This document shows positions 50,716 through 61,600 of a stretch of 64,000 nucleotides of DNA, one piece after another (the stretch's first letter is position 1; the number at the start of each line of letters is the position of its first letter). The notes beneath the pieces were generated by a model that was not told the DNA's origin, searched no databases, and worked only from the letters and a program-made list of their open reading frames with translations. Both the position numbers and the translations under genes were made by a program. The stretch comes from Angiostrongylus vasorum (Eukaryota; Nematoda; Chromadorea; Rhabditida; Metastrongylidae): assembly GCA_018806985.1 (NCBI GenBank), contig JADANN010000434.1, forward strand, positions 620,001-684,000, written 5' to 3'.

Positions 50716-53211
50716 TCAAGTGAGCGGAACAATACCCATTTTTTCTTGAAGCGACAGTATTGGTTCTTCCCAGTGATTTTCCCAATCCACAGCCAATAGA
50801 AACCGTGATTGTAACGCTTGTTCTACGACCCAAGGAAGATTGCGAGTGAGGAAACGATTTCGGTGGCTAAAGCATCATATTATGAGATAGTCATTACATT
50901 TCATAATACTTACTTACTTGATACTTGAACGGCCTCTCTTCACTGAAAGATGACTGGTTGTGCGAGCCCCAGCATAATCACCATCTTCGGAGATTTATTG
51001 GTTAACCCATTGTAGTTCCCTGGGAACCCGAGATCAGCCTGGCCAAACTCTGCCCCAGGTCGTCACCACCATAGGCAGTCGCAGCCTTTGTGAATCAGAG
51101 GGAGATTTACCACCATGCGACTTTGATACCAGGACGGTGGTGGATCCTGGCATTGGTATTGGTTTACTCTTAGCTAGGCTTCCTGATGGAAACGCCGAAC
51201 TCCTTCTCAGCTTGGGAGGCCCTGCCGGAAGGACGAATCCCCCGCTGTACATCGCAGTCGGACACCCAGGAACAACTCCCAGCCACGATGAGGCGGTAAA
51301 CCGTTGCGAGGTATTTCATAATAGACAATGTTAAATTAATAGATTCATATATTCGCAAAGATGGGAGTTACGTATGACTCGTAAATGGCCTAAAATGGTT
51401 CACTCTTTCATCTCTGAAGCAACATATTCCAGCTCATAGTGAACCGTGCTTTTTTAAGGATCTAAAAACGATGTATTGCAAAATATGTATGTACTCTTAG
51501 AGGTATAGGACGAAGCCTGTTCTACCTGTAACCCCCAACTCAACATTGCGATGATTGATGGAGTCGAATGCCACATTCATAAAGAATTGCTCAGCACCAA
51601 ACACTTTAGCGTTGACTGTTATGGTTAATTAGATAAATTATTTTCATACACCATATATAACAGTGGCATACAGAAGCTAGTCTTATATCACAGCAGTAAC
51701 TAACCAACAGCCCAGATAAAAAAACATCCTCTGAAATCTTACAAGAAGTGAGCAAAAGCTTAAGATCTTTGAGACGTCAAAAATTCTAGAACGATAACTA
51801 GGACTTACTTTTTACCAAGTCGGGCTGCCCCAAAAATTCCAGCAGTCACGCACATAGGAAGACCAAACTGGATAGCTTCAAAATACTTAACTGTCACCTA
51901 AACATTGTAAACCGCTTTCATTTAACTTGATGAGCAATGTGTCTTGTTTCATTGATAAGCTAACACGAGGTTGCCACCACATATTTATTCGGTTAACGTT
52001 ACGATGGGCGCGTGTGGCGCAGTGGTTGGAGGCGCCGCTCCGATGCACACGTGGAATCGATCCTCGCGCCCATGGCCCACCAAGCTTTCCATCCCTCCGG
52101 GGCGGCAAATTGGTACCAGACTTGTCTGGGAGGATAGTAGCACTGGTTCGATACATCGGTAGGCCACCGCGAGACATTGTAAAGGCCAGATATGCATTCA
52201 ATCACTTCCAACGATATTTAATTAAGTCAAATGCATGGCGCATCTCTCAGGGATAGATCAATGCTGAGAGCTTTATCCTTTATCCTTTCAACGTCTCGAT
52301 GTCCTCGTCTTCTTCAAGGCCAATGATCCGAGTCAATGTCCACAGTCTGTCCTGTATAAAACAGCATCGCCGGGTGAGGTAGCTTCATTCGAGCGATGTT
52401 CCAGCGAAGACATCACCCTGAGAGTAGGAAGGACTCTGAACATCGACTCGGATCATCGGCTCTGAGGAAGGCGAAGACATTGAGACTTTAGCCGAATAAA
52501 TATGTCCTGACAACCTCGTGTTAGCTTATCAATGGAAAAAGACATTGTCACATATACACTGTTCGAACTAAATATATGTAAATATAAATCAATCATATTC
52601 GACATCTCACTTCGCCCAGCATATTCGTAGGCATTTGCAAAAGGATGTGGTTGAAATCATGTGTCTCACGGTAGCGCTGCATGACGTAAACAAGTTCTGC
52701 GTTCTGCACGAATCTCACAGGAGGCCTCGCATCAGGAGAAGTCTTCAAGTTATCGAGAAATCTGGACGTATTTTTGTGAAACACTAATTTACTATAATAG
52801 TTAATTGAAGAAAGTAAAAAACCCCAGGAAAGCTTACTTAGCGTATTCGTTTCCTAATGTATTTTCAGGTAATACTCTAAGATACTCCCTATCCACCGTT
52901 TCGTTGGTGACTCTTGGTCGTTCAGTAAGAATACGTAGACCCACAACGTCGCTTTCCATTCGTTGCCGAATTTTTTCCAAAATCGATTGAGAGGCTGTCA
53001 CTTCACCCATCGTGGCAATCATATCCCCTCGTCTTGGATCAGAGATAGCAGCGGCTGCGGAACCAATTCCGAGGAATACTCGAGAAACCAATGAAAGTGG
53101 GATTTGACCATGGTAAACACTGTTCATCAGATACCTGAAATGGGTAATGTAAGTGTTAAGCCATTGCAAAAATAATGGCGAATTTTCATGTTGCAAAACT
53201 CACGAATACAT
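50716..53211 (-). CDS. COQ4: Ubiquinone biosynthesis protein COQ4
   Basis: Mitochondrial inner-membrane protein needed for coenzyme Q assembly. Exons: 53211-53204 (only 8 nt, ATGTATTC), 53134-52838, 52761-52611, 51897-51809, 50866-50716; phases agree, total 231 aa plus stop. Motifs: [79 protein letters not shown], and the family metal motif HDxxH-x11-E in [20 protein letters not shown]; then [13 protein letters not shown] and a C-terminal [10 protein letters not shown]...NHWEEPI helix. TTATTACCAG directly precedes the ATG, like a trans-splice acceptor. There is no long N-terminal leader. Intron 3 holds a Penelope-like remnant with S1; intron 4 holds S3. Confidence 0.95.
50912..51318 (+). repeat. 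S3 repeat in COQ4 intron 4
   Basis: CTTACTTGATACTTGAACGG to GCCACGATGAGGCGGTAAAC. Confidence 0.88.
51945..52545. mobile_element. Palindromic remnant of a Penelope-like terminal region, split by an S1 SINE
   Basis: TTGATAAGCTAACACGAGG at about 51953 recurs inverted at about 52517-52535. The inner part at 52290-52345 (GTCTCGATGTCCTCGTC and onward to AATGATCCGAG) recurs inverted at 52435-52490 (CTCGGATCATCGGCTCTGAG and onward). The GGCTCTGAGGAAGGCGAAGAC stretch resembles the 3' ends of the Penelope-like elements here. An S1 occupies 52006-52290. It lies in COQ4 intron 3. Confidence 0.6.
52006..52290 (+). repeat. S1 SINE, best tRNA-like copy
   Basis: The first 66 bp start GGGCGCG and end CGCGCCC, a perfect 7-bp acceptor stem, with box A TGGCGCAGTGG and a box-B-like ATCGATCC between. 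The tail is GAGAGCTTTATCCTTTATCC. It sits inside the palindrome in COQ4 intron 3. Confidence 0.92.
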
Positions 53212-53224
53212 CTGGTAATAAATG
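53212..53224 (-). promoter_or_regulatory. Likely trans-splice acceptor of COQ4
   Basis: On the minus strand ATTTATTACCAG abuts the ATG of the 8-nt first exon. Inference from position and phase. Confidence 0.45.
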
Positions 53225-53298
53225 TTTGTTGTTTACATTGCTACTCCATATCAGTTTAACGCTTATATATTTCCTAAGCACATATCATGCAAGACGGA

Positions 53299-53580
53299 TG
53301 CATGTGACGCAGTGGTCGGAAGTGCCCTGCAACACACATGGGATCGATATCTTTCCCCCACCCCAGGATCACCAAGCCTTCTATCTCTTGTGGTGGGCAA
53401 ATTGGTACCAGACTTGTCTGAAACGATAGCAGGACTGACTCGATACATCAGCAGGTCATCGCGATTCATTGTAAAGGCCAGATATGCATTCAATCACCTC
53501 TAAACAATGTTTGATGAAGTAGAACGCATGGCGCTTCCCTCAGGGGATTGATCAGCGCCGAGAGCTTTACCTTCTATCAT
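53299..53580 (+). repeat. S1 SINE
   Basis: Head GCATGTGACGCAGTGGTCGG to tail GCCGAGAGCTTTACCTTC; just upstream of the COQ4 start. Confidence 0.88.
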
Positions 53581-54590
53581 TTATCATGCAAGACCTTTAA
53601 AATTTAACTTGCAATGATTTTAGACTGATGAAATGATGAACAACAACATACCGCAACAGAAGCAACCCGGAATTCCATCCGGAAACCCGGAATAGCATTG
53701 GCGAAGGGATGCTTTAGAGTGCACAGGTATAAACATGGTACGAAAACCCTCGTACACAACATACAGCAATTGTGTCCTATGCTTCGCTTGAGAGGAAAAA
53801 AAGCGTACTTATTGAGATGTAACTCATGACAAGAAGTGGACGCTTTACGTAGACCATCGCTGTTTTAAGTAGCGGTTTGATGAAACATCAAGACATTACC
53901 CAAAGGCAGTCTCATCAAAAAAGGTGACCATACCCACAAGACATCCCCCCCCCCAACTAACTTCTTTCCACACCTTGTAAACGATCTCGAAGACAAAATC
54001 GTCAATGATCCAATTGCTGTTTAAAACACCTTCAAAGACTTCGAGTCCTTTAAAACTTCAAAACCTATGCTATCGGAGTCGGAAGACTTGGGCTTGTTAG
54101 TAAAAAATGTGAACACTTGTAGTTTCCATTCTGATCAATAACTTTGTGTTTGAACCGACATTTCAAATTTGTTCATTACCTGCTACTATTCTTATACCAC
54201 TCTGACACGGAACTCCGTTTAGTGAAAAACAGCCTCATAATATGTGGTAGTAAACGGAAATCCCTTGAAAAGAATTATCACCAGATTATGGATGAAGGTA
54301 TCTTTGAGACCACCTTTGAGATTTTCCATGAAAAGTTCATTACCAAAGCAGGGCCATCCGAGCCTAATAGTGCGCATTTTGACCTAAACATTCGCCTAAA
54401 AGCAAATGCCTGCAAGAAACCGTGTCGCTAGTTGGCAATCCTTCCTGAAACCCTTAAGGTCTGCTCGCGTCCACGGAGTTCCATGGCATTGCTCTGCATA
54501 TTGTTAAAATAACCAAGAGAAAAGTGACACACAAGTTTGCCCATGCTTTCCCATTCGCCACTGCAATACACATGAAAACATATGTCTTAT
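53581..54590. other. Interval between COQ4 and DNLZ, unidentified
   Basis: Between two S1 copies. A run of ten C at 53946-53955, and a plus frame at 54144-54431 (KRKSLEKNYHQIMDEGIF) with no recognised domain. Could be a remnant of a mobile element. Confidence 0.3.
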
Positions 54591-54599
54591 ACCACAAAT

Positions 54600-54876
54600 G
54601 AAGGTGTACGGCCCAGTGGTCGGAAGCGCCCTGCATTACATATGGGACCGATCCCCGCACTCCGGACCCACCAAGCCTTCCATCCCTCCGGTTGTGGCTA
54701 ATTGGTACCAGACTTGTCTGGGAGGATTTCGGCACTGGTTCAATACATCGGTATGCCACTGCAAGTCACTGGGAAGGCCAGATATGCATTCAATCACCTC
54801 CAACGACGCTTATTGAAGTCGAATGCATCCCGCATCCCTCAGGGACAGACCAGCGACGAGAGCTTGATCCTTTTTT
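54600..54876 (+). repeat. S1 SINE
   Basis: Head GTACGGCCCAGTGGTCGGAA to tail GAGAGCTTGATCCTTTTT; between DNLZ and COQ4. Confidence 0.88.
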
Positions 54877-54987
54877 ACCACAAATGAAGTGATGAAACCT
54901 ATTGGCCGTCAATACAATTAGATAGAATTTAATACGTATTTAATCTCCTGTAGAACAACATTTGCAAACAAGTCACTCTCCGATTAC

Positions 54988-55902
54988 CTGTTAATGGGGA
55001 ATCCGATTCGACGTATATTCCTTCCTTCACTGTAACGCCTCGCTTTCGCAGAATCTCCTCAATGTTTCGGCCCTCGAAATCCTTGAACCAGCCTAGATTA
55101 TCAGCAATAATGTGGTGATTTTGGCACTGGTCACACCTTACAATCACGACACCTTTCTCGTAAGAATTCCGAGAAAAGGTATTTGGTCCCCTGAAATCGT
55201 TTCTGAAAAAAAACAACAACGAACCATCGCCGAAAAGAATATTTTGTCCTGTTCAGGGCTTCAAGAAAGTGGTCCATATGAAATATATAACCTGACTAAA
55301 TGCTGAACTTAAATTCAGTCCGTCTGAAGATTTCAGGCTGCGTAACCCCTCCATTAAAAAAATATTGCCTAGTCCGGCAGAAAGCTCATGTGGCGCAGTG
55401 GTTTGAGGCGCCACTGCGACCCACACGCGGAGTCGATCCCCGCGCCTATGGCCCACCAGGCCTTCCATCCCTCCGGAGTCGGCAAACTGGTACCAGACTT
55501 GTCTGGAAGGACAGCATCACTGGCTCGATACATCGGTAGGCCAGGGCGAGTCATTGTAAAGGCCAGACATGCATTTAATCACCTCCAATGATACTTAATG
55601 AAGTCGAATGCCTGGTGCATTCCTCAATGATTCATCAACGCCGAAAGCTTTATCTTTTATTTATTCTTTTTAATCCGGCAGTAACTACGTTAATAATAGA
55701 ATCAATGGATGGGGGAATAAACGAAAAATCATAGAGAAACCTGACGATTGCCACAAACTCCGCACGTGAACTGCACGGCAAGTCGTTGCTGCGTCGAATC
55801 CACCGAAAGAGATTTGGATCCGGGGAAGTCCAACTGTCCCACAGTTCTTGGAGATCTCACAAATGCCAACCTTAGTAATGACGTCACGAAAGGGCGAAGC
55901 AT
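54988..55902 (-). CDS. DNLZ: DNL-type zinc finger protein (DNLZ/Zim17/Hep1)
   Basis: Matrix zinc-finger protein that keeps mitochondrial Hsp70 soluble during import. Exon 1 (55902-55741) encodes a basic leader (MLRPFVTSLLRLAFVRSPR) and FTCGVCGNRQ; an in-frame ATG also exists at 55980. Exon 2 begins at about 55190 and encodes GPNTFSRNSYEKGVVIVRC, CxxC-QNHHIIADNLGWF and EGRNIEEILRKRG. Both CxxC pairs and the DNL motif are present. The splice between the exons is out of phase by one base with the obvious GT/AG sites. Exon 2 may end at a donor at 54988 or read to a stop at 54929; the C-terminus is unresolved. An S1 copy lies in intron 1. Same strand as COQ4, about 1.7 kb upstream of it. Confidence 0.88.
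55383..55662 (+). repeat. S1 SINE in DNLZ intron 1
   Basis: Head CATGTGGCGCAGTGGTTTGA, GAGTCGATCCCCGCGCC, tail GAAAGCTTTATCTTTTATTT. Confidence 0.9.
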
Positions 55903-56119
55903 GCGAAGAAGAAATGTGCGCAAGAAATCCGTGTTGCGTGCAATGTCTGCAGAGATTATGCGGACAAAGTGTTGGAACAAAATGAACGCGATAATTTACG
56001 TATTTGGGTGTATCTGTAGAAATGAAACTGAAACGAAGGTCAATAAATGACAGAATTACTTGGCTAAAAAGAAAAGCACTGTGTTAGCGCGGATGTCGGC
56101 GGTGAAGATCTAGATTTGT

Positions 56120-56282
56120 TATTATCCTCCTAGGCTGAGAGAAAGGCTAAACATAGGTCGTGCATAGTGTGGTGGTGAACACGTTAGCCCATGGAAAGGG
56201 AAATAGCTGGTTCGATCCCCACCAGAGACACCTACGATCCGCGGTTTTCCAAATATGTTAGCATCATTGTTGTTGAAAAGCA
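56120..56282 (+). repeat. S2 repeat
   Basis: GTGTGGTGGTGAACACGTTA, GGAAATAGCTGGTTCGATCC, TTTTCCAAATATGTTAGCAT; upstream of DNLZ. Confidence 0.75.
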
Positions 56283-56431
56283 CTGTCTCCACCAGAAACA
56301 GCTAGCGACAGGAAGCTGAAGATATCCTAAGACGATTGTTCACTAAAATAGACTTTGCAAGTTCACTTATGAATGTGGCCTAGAGTCGAAAGCAATATGA
56401 TTACTGGAACTACGGTCATTGTACGACTTTA

Positions 56432-56785
56432 TTTACTTAGATACGTGGATACGTGGATAGCCCGTCCTCACCGGTTGTGCGGGCCCTTGCATAATCTCCA
56501 TTTTTTTTGAGTTTTTGCTGGTTTAGCCATTGTGGTTCACTGGAGTCTCGAGGTCAGCCAAAGGCTGCACCGGGTCGTCACCACCACAGGCAGTCGTGGC
56601 CCTTGTGCATCAGAAGTAGATTTGCCACCATGCGACTAGTTTGGTGCCAGGACGGTGACGGATCCTGGTAGTGGTTTACTTTTAGCTTGGCTTCATGATG
56701 GAAATGCCGGACTCCTTCTCAGCTTGGCAGACCCTGCTAGGGTGATCAATTCGTACCGCTATACATCGCAGCCCGATACCAATGA
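56432..56785 (+). repeat. S3 repeat, 3' truncated
   Basis: TTATTTACTTAGATACGTGG to CATCGCAGCCCGATACC; upstream of DNLZ. Confidence 0.83.
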
Positions 56786-57156
56786 AATGTAAACATTGGC
56801 TCACATAATAGAGTCAAATTGGGTGGATGACTGTATTTGACAGGCATTAACATAAAAACGTGCAGTATGTACAAATTTCGGAGGAAAATGACTGCAGTTA
56901 CTCTGGAATAAGCTGAATTGGTCACAAACCAAAAGAAAATGAAGATCAAACGCTATGGCAACACTTCAACGACGTGATTCTACAACTCGGAAAGTCACAA
57001 TTGAAAGTCTCAGTTGGTATGGAACATTCACTCATTCAACATTCATTTAACGCTGTCAACGTCTCTTGGTCCCCTGTGCAGCTATCTGCTCATGGAACAC
57101 AAATATTCTACATTCCAGGCACAGATGGAGCCAATATTTTAAACATCTATGAAAAA

Positions 57157-57251
57157 AAGATAAAGCTCTGGGCGTTGATCAATCCCCTTAACCATGCATT
57201 TCACTTCATTAAGGATGGTTGGAGGCAGGTGAATGCATGTCTGGCTTATAC
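57157..57251 (-). repeat. S1 SINE truncated at the T-rich tract
   Basis: AGATAAAGCTCTGGGCGTTG to GTCTGGCTTATACAG, then poly-T; the head half is absent. Confidence 0.75.
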
Positions 57252-57254
57252 AGT

Positions 57255-58240
57255 TTTTTTTATTTATTTTTATTTACGCTTTATTTAATTATTATTTATT
57301 TTTTTATTCACTTTAATTCAACTTTATTTATTCTTGTTTGTTTTTTTATTTATTTTTTTATTTATTTTTTTATTTATTTTTTTATTTAATTTTTATTTAA
57401 TATTTATTTATTTTCTGTTTAGTTTTTTATTTTTTTGTTTAATTTGATTTATTTTTCTTTCGTTTTTTTATTTTTTTATTTGACTTCTATTTTTTACTCC
57501 TTAATTTTTGTTTATTTTTTGTCTAATTTATATCTATTTTGTCTAATTTAATTTTTTTTCATCCTTTTCTATTTATTTTTTTATTTAATTTTTATTTAAC
57601 TTTCATCTTTTTTGCTTTTTTAATTTCTGTCTATTTTTTTATTTAATTTTCATTATACTTTATTGATTTTTATTTAATTTTTACTTATTCTTATTCAGTT
57701 TGGTCAATTTTTATTTGTCTTCTATTTAATTTTTATTTATTTTTTTATTTGATTTTTTATTTAAATTTTTATTTAGTTTCTATTTAATTTTTATTTATCT
57801 TCAATTCAATTTTTATTTAATTTTTTACATAATTTTTTATTTAATTTTTATATAATTTTTATTTTTTTCTTATTTATTTTTTTATTTGTTTTTATTTGAT
57901 TTTTTATTTGCTTTAGTCATTTTTATTTATTTTTTGGTTGTTTTTTTGTTTACTTTTTTTTATTTTTCGTTTAATTTTTTGTTCGATTTTATTTATCTTT
58001 TATTTAATTTTTTATTTTATTTTATTTAATTTTTACTTATTTTCCATTTACTTTTTATTTAATTTTTTATTTTACCTTATTTTTTGTTTCACCAGATTTA
58101 ATTTTTTAAATAATTTCATTTATTTTTTTATTTTCATTTCATTTTTTTAATATTTTGTCCAGTTTTTATTTAATTTTTGTTTTACTTTTATCTATTTTTC
58201 ACTTTTTCTTCGATTTCCATCTACTTTTTATTTAATTCAT
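57255..58240 (+). repeat. T-rich TTTAT low-complexity tract, about 1 kb
   Basis: Nearly continuous TTTATTT, TTTTTATTTAA and TTTTATTTG units on the plus strand with very few G. It replaces the head half of an S1 at its left edge and stops sharply at about 58240. It lies between divergent DNLZ and B3GNTL1. Confidence 0.92.
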
Positions 58241-58646
58241 GAGTTGACCCGCATGAGTCGCTACACACTCATGCCAACTCGTATATGGTGAAATGGGATA
58301 CATTGTGCCTTATTGACTGCTTGTAGCCGTTGTTGTGCACGCGTATTGATATTTATGGGCCATAGTTATGCATTAGACCGCAACCTGCAGGGCGAGACGG
58401 GCGGTCGTTCTTTCAAATTTTTCCTATTCCCACGCGATCATCGGTAGAGGCGCGCCATTGTCGCCCGTCCAACGCCATACATCCATTGTTTCACTTCGGT
58501 CTGTTTTCGTCCACACATCTCCATATTGTTTTGCTTTGTCTTTTTTTTTCCTGTATCATGTGTTTTAATTTAGAAAATATGTCTACGTTCAAAGATATCC
58601 TTTAGAAAATTTACCAAAATTCTAGATCTTGGACATAGATAACTGA

Positions 58647-61600
58647 ATGGCCAATGCTGAGAAACCTCTGGTTGCTCGAGACCTACGGCCAGAACGTTGT
58701 CCAGTGGATGTGTCTGTTGTTATTCCGGTGAGAAATGGAATTCCCTTCATAGAAGATTGTCTGTTAGCCTTGATGAAGCAGGAATTTGAAGGAACTTGGG
58801 AGGTGGTTTCTCTATCTTTATCTTGGCTTAATAGTCTTGTATTCGAGTAATTTATACTATTAGTGTCGACTGGCCACTATCTGAATTCATCTTCAGTGAA
58901 AAAATGCGTACAGTGAGAAATGGCGAACACAGCTTCTCTTTCGGGTATGTAACTACCTGTTAGAAATAAAAGGATAAAGCTCTCGCCGTTGATCAATCCC
59001 TGAGGGATGCGCCATGCATTCGACTTCGTCAAGTATCGTTTGGAGGTGATTGGATGCATATCTGGCCTTTACAATGACTCGCCGTGACCTACCGATGTAT
59101 CGAGCCTGTGCTGCTACCCTCCCAGACAAATCTGGTACCAATTTGCCGACCCTGGAGGGATGGAAGGCTTAGTGGGCCATGGGCGCGGGAATCGATTCCG
59201 CGTGTGTTGCAGGGACGCCTCCGACCACTGCGCCACACGGGCCTTGTTAGGAATAAGTCTGGATAATACGTCTTTTTGGTTCTGTCCCATAAAATTCTCT
59301 ATTTCATCATCAACTAATTAAAGTTATGCTGCGAAATCGTTTATTCTTTTCCCTTATTTCAATATGCCTTTAACGTGCTTAGAACAGTGGTGCATCTGAA
59401 ACACATTTTTCCCAAAGTGGATTCCAGTTGTTCTTTTGTTTCTTTGGGAATTTCGTGAGTCTTTTATACTGGAGTTATATATCCACCGTATAGAAGAACA
59501 ATTTTCACCAGGTATGCGTCTATAACGATGGGAGTACGGACTCAACAAAGGAGTGTGTTGAGAAATTTATCACGGTCTTTGCATTTGAGGGAGTTGAGCT
59601 GCGGCTAAGCCACGGTTCAGAATGCAGGGGTAGGTTGAGAATATTAATTTCTTATATGTGTATAATTGTAACTAATAGCATTCTCTTCTTGTTTAATTGC
59701 GCTAACTAGGTTTACTAGTGGTTTTATTGACTGTAATCATTTTTAGACATGTTATCTCTTAAATACAAATATTAACCTTTTGGCGCTGGCATGAGTCATG
59801 TATAACTCGCACATTCCCGAAAATAATTGCTCCTTTCAATTTTATCCCGACCTATCTCAACACGTAGTGAGCTTTATTAATTGACATAAAGTCCTTTAGA
59901 TTCTGCATGTTTTTACTACTAAAATACAGCTTTATTACATCAAAATGGTGGAGCTCTAACTTTTTAGAGACCATGGAACATACTTTTCCTTTTTTTTATG
60001 GTGATTCACGTTTTGTACGGCAAAGCGACTTCGCAAGCGGGATTCGGCACAGTAGTACTGGTTAAAGCCACATACTCGTGAAACGAATTGAAAAAGGTAG
60101 ACGATAAAGTTGTTGGCATTAATGGATCCCTGAGGGATGCGCCATGCATTCGACTTCATTAAGCATCATTGGAGGTGACTGAGTGCATATCTGGATTATA
60201 CAATGACGCGCGGTGGCCTACCGATGTATCGAGCCAATGCTGCTATCCTCCCAGACAAGTCTGGTACCAATTTTCCGACCGATGGAGGGAGGGGGGGGCT
60301 TGGTGGACCTGGGGCGTTGGGATCGATCCCGTGTGTATCGCAGGTCGCCTCCGACCACTCCGACCACTGCACTACATGCGCTCTTCTGAAGTACATTAGT
60401 TGTTGAAAAACATGCGGCGATCAACGGAAATAAGGCGTCGGCGCCAATGTGTTAATGTTATGTAGAAAATTCTACATGGTGTGATACTTTACATACCATA
60501 CATGGTAAGCTGTACTCAAAAAGGAAACAAGAAGGTGGACAAGATTTAATAAGTTCTGGAAACAGTCTTTCCTCTACACTGTTTGATAGATTTTAATGTT
60601 CTTCAAGGTAGAGACAAGGGTAAATGGTGTACATCAGTGACTGTCAATGGTGTGCCCAAGTAACTTAGTTCTTACAGGAATACCGCCTCTTCCGTTTCTT
60701 GAACTTCACTTTCATTTTTTGTTTACGGGTTGTTGTGACAATCATGGACGGTTTGTAAAGTATGTTCGAAATACTGGATGAGGTGTAAATTTCAGAGCTC
60801 ACATCTTGCAACCTTCTTGTGAAAGATATGCGATGGGACGACCACATATGGGATTCCTTTATGTTCCGTTTTCAATGTAGCGAACGTCTTGGTAACGTAG
60901 AGGGCATTTAGTGAAGTTACTAAGAAGTGTTGTCTGCATTTGGTACTCATACGCAAGGAGTCCTTGGTGTTGGTTTTATTTAAGTGAATGGATAATCACC
61001 AAGGACATGCTGCCTAAACGGATCTTGATAAAAGGTTCCCACTTTGTTCTAGTTATCTATACTTAACGGACTGGTGAAGACATAAGGGTGAAATAGACGA
61101 TCTACTTTGTATCAATGCAGAGGGTGTTTCAGGTGTTGGTTATGCAAAGAATAGAGCTGTGGAAATGTCAACTGGTCGATTTATTTGTTTTTGCGATGCA
61201 GATGATATACCACTGTGTACACGGCTCCAAGAACAATATATCAGAGCTACTAGCTTTCCCGAGAACTCTTTAGTTTTCGTTGGTTAGTTTTTTAAGCAGT
61301 TTTTTTTAGCACAAGTGCTACTTATTGATCTGTCCTATTTTTGAAAAATATTTCTTAGGACGTGCGTGTAAAGTGCCTAGTGGTGCTATGCTGTGCAAAC
61401 CAAGGATTTGTTGTGACCTACCGTTACATTACTTCATTATAATGTCTGAATTCTTACTTACTACCCATTTGTTTTTCATCGCAGAGTGCTATGTGAAACA
61501 CAACCACAATGATACTGAGATATGAGCAAGACTCAGAACCTTGTTTGGGCTTTGAACACGCTGTTACCGTTACCGGGATGTGAAATGCTGAGTTAGAATA

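Noticed and set aside
52006..52071. Functional tRNA gene
   Set aside because: It has acceptor stem and A/B boxes, but no proper anticodon arm at 66 nt, and it is the head of a repeated 280-bp family, so it is a SINE.
51887..52256. Overlapping 60-110 residue frames on both strands
   Set aside because: Translations of an S1 SINE; the same pseudo-proteins recur at every S1 copy in the window.
57938..58150. 70-residue F/L/Y-rich frame, apparent membrane protein
   Set aside because: Translation of the TTTAT low-complexity tract; no sequence complexity.
61361..61525. In-phase open frame [11 protein letters not shown] after B3GNTL1 exon 3
   Set aside because: It has an acceptor and fits the phase, but lacks a clear donor, runs into an S2 repeat, and does not match the family; the exon at 63912 fits both phase and the conserved NST-RYT-W stretch.
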